From NCBI GenBank assembly GCA_945878745.1, contig CAMDVY010000058.1:1-10716 (forward strand): a stretch of DNA of 10,716 nucleotides. Direction: 5' to 3'. Shown here one piece after another: positions 6,069 through 10,716 of the stretch. This DNA comes from Klebsiella pneumoniae. Its GTDB lineage: Bacteria; Pseudomonadota; Gammaproteobacteria; Pseudomonadales; Azotimanducaceae. A program made the position numbers and the translations under genes. The notes below the pieces were generated by a model, which ran no database searches, was not told where the DNA came from, and saw only the letters and a program-made list of their open reading frames with translations. Position 1 is the first letter of the stretch. Each line of letters begins with the position of its first letter.

Positions 6069-6482
6069 ATGACCAGGGTTACATCTGCCACCATGGTTGC
6101 GCACGACACAGTCTCCTGTGCCCCTTTTCTGGATAGCAGCGAGGCGACCGTTTTATCTGGGTACTTTCAGGGCCGTGCCCAGGCGATGCAGGAGATTCTC
6201 ACCGACGGCTGGTGGCCCATGGCATGGATCGACAAGCCGGGTTCCTCCTACGCGGACCACTACCACGTGGGTGCCGAAGCGCTCTATCTGCTCGATGGGC
6301 AACTCGATTTCACGGATCTTGCAGCCAATACGACCTGGCGTTTGCGCCCTGGCGACAAGCTCGTGTTGCCTGCCCGGCTCGAACATCGGGTGTCCAGCCT
6401 TGGCGGAGCCACCTACCTGATCAGTCTGAGCGTGCTGGTGCCATTCGATGACCATTTCATTCCAGTGGAGCAACCCTCGTGA
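6069..6482 (+). CDS. Small single-domain cupin protein
   Basis: A 137-residue cytosolic cupin. Motif 1 is complete (PGSSYADHYHVGAEALYLLDG, about 57-77) with metal ligands His64, His66 and Glu70; motif 2 (PGDKLVLPARLEH, 94-106) gives His106, with Arg in place of the usual Gly. A 2-His-Glu-His site of this kind binds Fe(II), Mn or another divalent metal, and such proteins act as dioxygenases, isomerases or oxidative rearrangement enzymes; sequence alone does not decide. ATG at 6069 is preferred, with GGAA about eight bases upstream; a GTG at 6051 would add six residues and lies almost on the palindrome at 6031-6044. The stop overlaps the start of the HDO gene by four bases (GTGA), so the two are translated together, which suggests they act on the same molecule. 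Confidence 0.85.
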   Translation: MTRVTSATMVAHDTVSCAPFLDSSEATVLSGYFQGRAQAMQEILTDGWWPMAWIDKPGSSYADHYHVGAEALYLLDGQLDFTDLAANTTWRLRPGDKLVLPARLEHRVSSLGGATYLISLSVLVPFDDHFIPVEQPS

Positions 6483-7309
6483 ACGCGTCGGTAGGCAGGC
6501 TGACCCGTGGGCTGGCTGAGGTTACGGCAGGTTTTTCTCATTCAGAGCTGGTGCGGTCAGTCCTGGCACGAGTGAAGACGAAGGCAGAGCTTGCTCGATT
6601 TATTCAACGCTACACGCTGTTCAATGGAAATTTTGCCGGCGGCGTTACGAATCTCGCCGGTGCGCTGCATGTGCGCCAGGATCTGTTTCGTGATCCCATG
6701 GAACCCATTGCCGCGTGTGCAGACCGAGGTGCACGCATCGCGTCGCATATATTTTTTGCAGCGGAGGACGAGTACTTCGACCGCGAAGATCGCAAACGGA
6801 TCACGCATCGCGATCTCGGCCAGTATGTCCTCAAGGAAACCATCGACTGGCTTGGCTTTGATGCTCAGACGTTTGATCGGGATTTCCCGCTCAATGCGAG
6901 CACCCGTGATGCACTGGCCCAGATCTTCATCGGCTACTGCATCCATCCAGATGCCCGTTCTGAAGATGATCTCTTTCGCGGCCTCGGCTTTCACATTGCC
7001 TCCGAAACGTCTGCCGACGAAGAATTCAATGCACTGAAGCGCTATCTGCATGATTCGCACCCTGCACTGGTGGAAAGACTGACCAAGTCCAGCACACACC
7101 TCGGGCATTCGATCTTTGGCTGGATCGGATTGCATACGTTCGTGGAAGTGGAGCACCACGAACATGCACTGACGGCCGCAGCATTGGCGCTCGACTACTA
7201 TGCGGGACAACATAGCCGGGAACATGCGCAGGCAATGATCGTGGAAGGCGTGCACCTGTTCTCCAGCGTACTGAACCGCCTGATGTCGAGAATTATCGAG
7301 GCAGATTGA
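6479..7309 (+). CDS. Heme-oxygenase-like diiron oxidase (HDO, iron-containing redox enzyme family)
   Basis: A 276-residue all-helical protein of the TenA/PqqC-like fold, in the HDO group that includes UndA, BesC, CADD and the central domain of SznF. These enzymes assemble two irons and use O2 for N-oxygenation, C-C cleavage or desaturation. Candidate ligands in order: Glu98 (AAEDEY), His110 (RITH), Glu176 (GFHIASETSADEEF), then His219-x3-Glu223-x2-His226 (HTFVEVEH), which matches the H-x3-D/E-x2-H helix of the family. No heme or pyrroloquinoline features are evident. GTG start with GGAG eight bases upstream, overlapping the cupin stop; its own stop overlaps the A-T gene's TTG. All six positions being filled argues for an active metal enzyme rather than a TenA-like thiaminase. 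Substrate unknown: free amino acid or carrier-bound acyl are both possible. Confidence 0.75.
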   Translation: MNASVGRLTRGLAEVTAGFSHSELVRSVLARVKTKAELARFIQRYTLFNGNFAGGVTNLAGALHVRQDLFRDPMEPIAACADRGARIASHIFFAAEDEYFDREDRKRITHRDLGQYVLKETIDWLGFDAQTFDRDFPLNASTRDALAQIFIGYCIHPDARSEDDLFRGLGFHIASETSADEEFNALKRYLHDSHPALVERLTKSSTHLGHSIFGWIGLHTFVEVEHHEHALTAAALALDYYAGQHSREHAQAMIVEGVHLFSSVLNRLMSRIIEAD

Positions 7310-9153
7310 GCAGCTTGATGTTCGGCAATCCTGATCTCAGGGCGTCGTACGATTTGTCAGTCGCTACGGCTTTCGAACAGCGGGCACTCCATCATGCTGA
7401 ACAAGCAGCCATCGTCGCTGCTGACGAAGCCCTGACTTACCGGGAACTGAACGCCGCTGCGAATGGTATTGCAGAGCGATTGCTGGCGAATCCTGCTGGT
7501 ACTCGTCTACCGATAGCGACGCTCCTTTCGCTTGGCGTCGCCAACATCGTTGGCTTCATGGCTGTGCTGAAGACCGGCGCGGCGGCTGTGCCACTGGATC
7601 CTCACTGGTCGTTAGAAATACTTCGTCATGTCGCTGAGCAGTGTGGTGCAGGGGTGATTCTGGCGTCCGAAGACCAGACCGAGCTTGCGCGTAGCGTGAT
7701 GCAACCGTGGCAGCAGATCATCAGCCTTCCTTGTCGACTGGCGCCAGGATCGACTCACAACCCCGACGTCATCGTGGCTCCCGACGATCCGGCCGTCATT
7801 CTGTTTACTTCCGGATCAACGGGACGGCCCAAGGGTGTTGTCGACTCGCATCGAAACCTGCTGCATGAAGTGTTTCGATTGACGGAAGGTCTGGCGCTGA
7901 CTGCGCAGGATCGACAATCCCTGCTGCGAGCCAACTGCGCTGGTGCAGTCAGCGATATCTGTACGGCGCTACTGAACGGGGCAACGCTTCTGCCATACGA
8001 CGTCACGATGGACGGATTCGCCGGGGTTGAACGATGGCTTGAAACGGTTCGTCCGACAATCTGGCGCTCGACGCCTTCGTTGTTCCGTTCGGTGTATGGT
8101 CGGCTGGCGACGGGTGTGTCGGTTGCGTCGCCAAGAATTGTGTTCTTGTGTGGCGAACCAGCCACGGGTTCTGATCTTGAACTCTGGCGGGCACACAGCA
8201 CGGACGAATGTGCCCTGGTGAATTGTTTTGGTGCTACCGAGGCGGCTACGGTGTCGCTCGGGTTTTTCCATCGCCACGCGGCGCCGGTGACCGGCCTGCT
8301 TCCGGTTGGTCGATGTGTAACGGACATGGAAGTGTTGATCGAAGACGCGCAGGGTCGACTAGTCGAGGGAGCGGCCGAAGGGGAGTTGCTGGTACGCAGC
8401 CGATTTCTTGCGCACGGTTATCTGAATGATTCCCTCCGTACGGCTCAGTGTTTCATCGGCGATGTCGGTTCCAGTGAACCCCGCGTGTACCGAACGGGTG
8501 ATATCGGACTGCGTTGTGCCGATGGAGAGTTGACCGTACTGGGTCGACGTCGCTGGCAACCTGGCAGTCGTGGGCCGGCCGTTGATCTGGCGGTTGTCGA
8601 AGCCGCGTTGCTCACACGATGGGAAATCGAGGAAGCAGCTGCCGTCATTCGCTCCGAGGTTGGCGGTGATCAACTCATGGTCTGTATTGCATCGCCGATT
8701 GAAACCAGTGAACTGACCGATATTCTGAGGGGCGTGCTGGGAGGTGTGACAAAAGGTCAGCAAGTCACGGTTCTTCTCTCCAGGTTCCCGAGTCTTCCCA
8801 GGACTGCGTCCGGTAAGCTCGATCGTGTGAAGTTGCAGGGCACGGCTCCCTTTGGCGGTTTTCCGGTCGTCATTTCAGAGGGGGACGCGCTTGAACAAAC
8901 CGTGTCCGCAGTCTTCGAATTGTCCCCGGACGAATTGATCATCATGAACATCTGGCGGGAAGTGCTGAATCTGGAAGTGTCTGACAACCGTGGCAATTTC
9001 TTTGAGATGGGTGGGCAGTCGGTTCAGGCTGCGCAGGTCATATCGCGCCTGGAAGAGGTGTTTGGGGTCAGGATGACGTTCCGCCAGTTTTTTGATGCGC
9101 CAACGATTTCCGGACTAGCTGCGCTGCTCGTTGCGGCGTCAGGCGCGGAGTGA
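7306..9153 (+). CDS. Stand-alone NRPS adenylation-thiolation (A-T) didomain
   Basis: A 615-residue cytosolic protein that adenylates a carboxylic acid and loads it on its own carrier domain. A-domain motifs: A3 FTSGSTGRPKG (167-177), A5 NCFGATE (306-312), A6 GELLVRSRFLAHGYLND, A7 YRTGD (395-399), A8 GRRRWQPGSRG (413-423, hinge Asp replaced by Arg), A10 PRTASGKLDR (498-507, catalytic Lys504). The thiolation domain has FFEMGGQS with Ser572 as phosphopantetheine site. By alignment to GrsA the pocket reads A212, G213, S216, R254, F280, C282, C307, T315, V316, K504: the Asp that holds an alpha-amino group is Ala, so an ordinary alpha-amino acid is unlikely. No condensation, reductase or thioesterase domain. 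TTG at 7306 overlaps the HDO stop (TTGA); an in-frame ATG at 7318 is an equal alternative. No phosphopantetheinyl transferase in the window. Confidence 0.88.
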   Translation: MSSLMFGNPDLRASYDLSVATAFEQRALHHAEQAAIVAADEALTYRELNAAANGIAERLLANPAGTRLPIATLLSLGVANIVGFMAVLKTGAAAVPLDPHWSLEILRHVAEQCGAGVILASEDQTELARSVMQPWQQIISLPCRLAPGSTHNPDVIVAPDDPAVILFTSGSTGRPKGVVDSHRNLLHEVFRLTEGLALTAQDRQSLLRANCAGAVSDICTALLNGATLLPYDVTMDGFAGVERWLETVRPTIWRSTPSLFRSVYGRLATGVSVASPRIVFLCGEPATGSDLELWRAHSTDECALVNCFGATEAATVSLGFFHRHAAPVTGLLPVGRCVTDMEVLIEDAQGRLVEGAAEGELLVRSRFLAHGYLNDSLRTAQCFIGDVGSSEPRVYRTGDIGLRCADGELTVLGRRRWQPGSRGPAVDLAVVEAALLTRWEIEEAAAVIRSEVGGDQLMVCIASPIETSELTDILRGVLGGVTKGQQVTVLLSRFPSLPRTASGKLDRVKLQGTAPFGGFPVVISEGDALEQTVSAVFELSPDELIIMNIWREVLNLEVSDNRGNFFEMGGQSVQAAQVISRLEEVFGVRMTFRQFFDAPTISGLAALLVAASGAE

Positions 9154-9174
9154 GCAGATACGGTCGACTTTTTT

Positions 9175-10092
9175 TCAGGTCGCCTGCTGGATGGTCTGAA
9201 TGGCAAATCCGCTGAACAACACGGCGCCAGTTGCGAGCAACACGGCCAGTAACCGCGCGAACACCTTGACCCAGACACGGCCTGACAAGCCTGCGCACCA
9301 CCACAGGTAGATCGGCGTCCCCACCAGGGTGAGCGGGAAGTTCAAGCCAAAACCATAGCCGCCGATGAACCAGCGTTGCATGGCATCGGCCGTGATCAGC
9401 ACTACACCGCCAGCAAAGGCGGTCATCACAAATCGTGCGGTGCCAGACAATCGTGTCAGCCGCGATTCTGCAAGCGGCACCCACCAGGAGACAAACGCAA
9501 TCGGTCCAACCAGGCCGATGCCGATTCCCAACGCTGCCGGTCCGAAAGCGGCCGATGAGCGGAATCGGCTGCTGATGAAGAGCAGAGCCATGGCGATCAG
9601 ACTCATGGCCAGCGTGGCGTGGCCAACATCACCCGCTGCAAAAAAGGCGAGGCTGCGTGCGACGTTGGGTTCGGCCTTGACCAGCGAGACGCCATAGATG
9701 CCAATGCCGGCAAGTGCGAGACAGGCCAGTGCGCCGAAGATGCTGTGAGCCCGGAGCCTGTGCAAGGCGATTGCGGCCAGCGCTGTACTCAGCAGGAAAC
9801 TGATCCAGCTGCCGCTTGAACCGAACCAGAGATATCCGAGCACCGCGCCGAGAATACCTGCTGTAGAAATTCCGAGTAGCCACAGCGGGCTGACAAATCG
9901 GTTCTGCAAATGCAGTCCAGCGACGGCGAGAAACGCGCCACCCGCAAAGGCCATCAACCATCGCGGTGTATTCGCGGCGATGGCGAAGTCAGCAATTTCG
10001 CCGAGGTGCAATCTGAATTGCAGGCTCATTGCACCAAGCGCGATCAACAACCCAATGGCCGCCCATAGTCCGGTGCGAATCGTCGCGCTCAT
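9175..10092 (-). CDS. Diverged FecCD-type ABC transporter permease
   Basis: A 305-residue inner-membrane protein with about eight to ten hydrophobic helices. It follows the FecCD/BtuC layout: TPRWLMAFAGGAFLAVAGLHLQNRFVSPLWLLGIS matches the family's RLxAAxxxGAxLAxxGxxxQxxxRNPLAxPxxLGIS, then GPIAFVSWWVPLAESRL stands where GPIxFVGLxVPHxxR is usual, then a segment ending LITADAMQRWF (usual LLxADxxAR) and FPLTLVGTPIYLW (usual LPxGxxTxxxGxPxFxxL). Such permeases import siderophores, heme, B12 or metals with a periplasmic binding protein and an ATPase. Several usually fixed residues are lost (NPLA, the PH pair, ADTLAR), and neither ATPase nor binding protein is visible. ATG at 10092 with GGA seven bases upstream is preferred; a TTG at 10104 abuts a GGGAG. 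Convergent with the A-T gene, 21 bases between stops. Confidence 0.6.
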   Translation of the reverse strand: MSATIRTGLWAAIGLLIALGAMSLQFRLHLGEIADFAIAANTPRWLMAFAGGAFLAVAGLHLQNRFVSPLWLLGISTAGILGAVLGYLWFGSSGSWISFLLSTALAAIALHRLRAHSIFGALACLALAGIGIYGVSLVKAEPNVARSLAFFAAGDVGHATLAMSLIAMALLFISSRFRSSAAFGPAALGIGIGLVGPIAFVSWWVPLAESRLTRLSGTARFVMTAFAGGVVLITADAMQRWFIGGYGFGLNFPLTLVGTPIYLWWCAGLSGRVWVKVFARLLAVLLATGAVLFSGFAIQTIQQAT

Positions 10093-10187
10093 GGTGTTTT
10101 CCAACTCTCCCTGGAGTCGCCAAGCTTATCTTGAGAAACCGGAGCGAGACACCTCAGATCTTTGGCTGACTGGTAGACTGCTGCCTG

Positions 10188-10208
10188 AGCCTGCGTGCAT
10201 AGCAGGCT
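10188..10208 (+). other. Hairpin in the leader of metY
   Basis: AGCCTGC-GTGCATA-GCAGGCT, a perfect 7-bp stem with a 7-base loop, 28 bases before the start of metY. It lacks a U-tract and does not fit a riboswitch class I could recognise; a leader regulatory element is possible. Confidence 0.3.
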
Positions 10209-10235
10209 TTCCACCGATTCAACCAGGGAGTGATC

Positions 10236-10716
10236 TTGGCCTCCGATCATCAGTCACCACGCGGATTTGGCTTCGACACGCTTTCCGTTCATGCCGGCCA
10301 AGCGCCTGACCCCACCACAGGCGCGCGCGCCACGCCGATTTACCAGACGGCGTCGTTTGTCTTCAAGGATGCAGACCAGGCGGTGGGCCTGTTCAATATC
10401 GAACGTGCCGGACACGTGTACTCGCGACTGTCCAATCCCACCAATGCGGTGCTCGAAGAGCGCATCGCCGCGCTGGATGGCGGGGTAGGGGCGATTGCTG
10501 CGGCCAGTGGTCAGGCGGCCATGCATCTGGCGATTGCGACGATCTGCAGCGCCGGTGATCACATCGTCGCCTCGCGGTCGATTTATGGTGGTACCCACAA
10601 TCTACTGGCGTATACGCTGCCGCGCTTTGGGATTCAGACCACCTTTGTTGATCCGCGCAACGTGGAGGGTTTTGTCAACGCGATTCGTCCAAACACGAAG
10701 CTGGTCTTTGGTGAAA
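10236..10716 (+). CDS. metY: O-acetylhomoserine sulfhydrylase (aminocarboxypropyltransferase), N-terminal part
   Basis: PLP enzyme of the Cys/Met metabolism (gamma) family, converting O-acetyl-L-homoserine and sulfide (or methanethiol) to homocysteine (or methionine). The first 160 residues are visible: FDTLSVHAGQAPDPTTGARATPIYQTASFVF, then HVYSRLSNPTNAVLEERIAALDGGVGA with Tyr62 and Arg64 that contact the PLP phosphate of the partner subunit, ASGQAAMHLAI (90-100) with the Ser-Gly-Gln phosphate loop, and SRSIYGGTHNLLAYTLPRFGI. The PLP lysine and C-terminal domain lie past the right edge. The TTG start at 10236 has AGGGAG five bases upstream; a GTG six bases earlier overlaps that site and is less likely. 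Divergent from the permease gene with 143 bases between. The homolog O-succinylhomoserine sulfhydrylase is the main alternative; the DPTTGARAxPIYQT and GGTHNL patterns fit MetY better. Confidence 0.9.
   Translation, partial: MASDHQSPRGFGFDTLSVHAGQAPDPTTGARATPIYQTASFVFKDADQAVGLFNIERAGHVYSRLSNPTNAVLEERIAALDGGVGAIAAASGQAAMHLAIATICSAGDHIVASRSIYGGTHNLLAYTLPRFGIQTTFVDPRNVEGFVNAIRPNTKLVFGE

Noticed and set aside
6557..7255. 232-codon open frame antisense to the HDO gene
   Set aside because: Cys/Arg/Met-rich with no recognisable motif, fully opposite a gene with all expected metal ligands; a by-product of codon bias.
7755..8327. 190-codon open frame antisense to the A domain
   Set aside because: Low-complexity Arg/Ser/Thr composition, lies opposite A3-A5 motifs; no start site signal.
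9154..9174. T-run (seven T) between the convergent A-T and permease genes as an intrinsic terminator
   Set aside because: No stable GC stem precedes it; only the 6-bp palindrome GTCGAC is present.
10105..10235. S-box (SAM-I) or other methionine riboswitch upstream of metY
   Set aside because: CTTATC...GAGA...GGAG recalls the S-box start, but the GGCCC...GCAACC core is absent; only the 7-bp hairpin at 10188-10208 stands.

Overview
The window looks like chromosomal DNA of a moderately GC-rich bacterium, most likely a gammaproteobacterium. The reasons are a proteobacterial-type dapD, a metY with its closest remembered motifs in proteobacteria, and integron-style attC recombination sites. No rRNA or other marker gene is present, so the taxonomic call is soft. 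GTG and TTG starts are unusually common: seven of the thirteen genes read best from them.

Left third (1-3021), all on the minus strand. In transcription order: a GFA/CENP-V-fold protein, a membrane-anchored hypothetical, a second GFA protein, a UPF0158 protein, then dapD running off the left edge. One strong attC-like site (1485-1584), one degenerate one (936-992) and one doubtful one (2172-2264) lie in the gaps, so this reads as a small gene-cassette array without an integrase in view (CALIN-like). The dapD reading frame is colinear with E. coli DapD but has an in-frame TGA exactly where E. coli has Gly-41.

Middle (3147-9153): a divergent, biosynthetic-looking locus. On the minus strand is a group D (acyl-CoA-dehydrogenase-fold) flavin monooxygenase oxygenase component. 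On the plus strand come a Tat-exported DUF3500-like protein, and then, behind a possible promoter and a perfect 14-bp palindrome, three tightly overlapping genes: a small cupin, a heme-oxygenase-like diiron oxidase (HDO), and a stand-alone NRPS adenylation-thiolation didomain with an atypical substrate pocket. No condensation, thioesterase, reductase or PKS domain is visible. The simplest reading is a small pathway that activates an acid, tethers it to a carrier protein, and oxidises it (or a precursor) with one flavin and two non-heme metal enzymes. The product is unknown. This is the most likely undescribed system in the window.

Right end (9175-10716): a diverged FecCD-type ABC permease on the minus strand, convergent with the A-T gene and without a visible ATPase or binding protein, and the start of a divergent metY (O-acetylhomoserine sulfhydrylase), cut by the right edge. 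No tRNA, rRNA, CRISPR array, transposase or integrase was seen.
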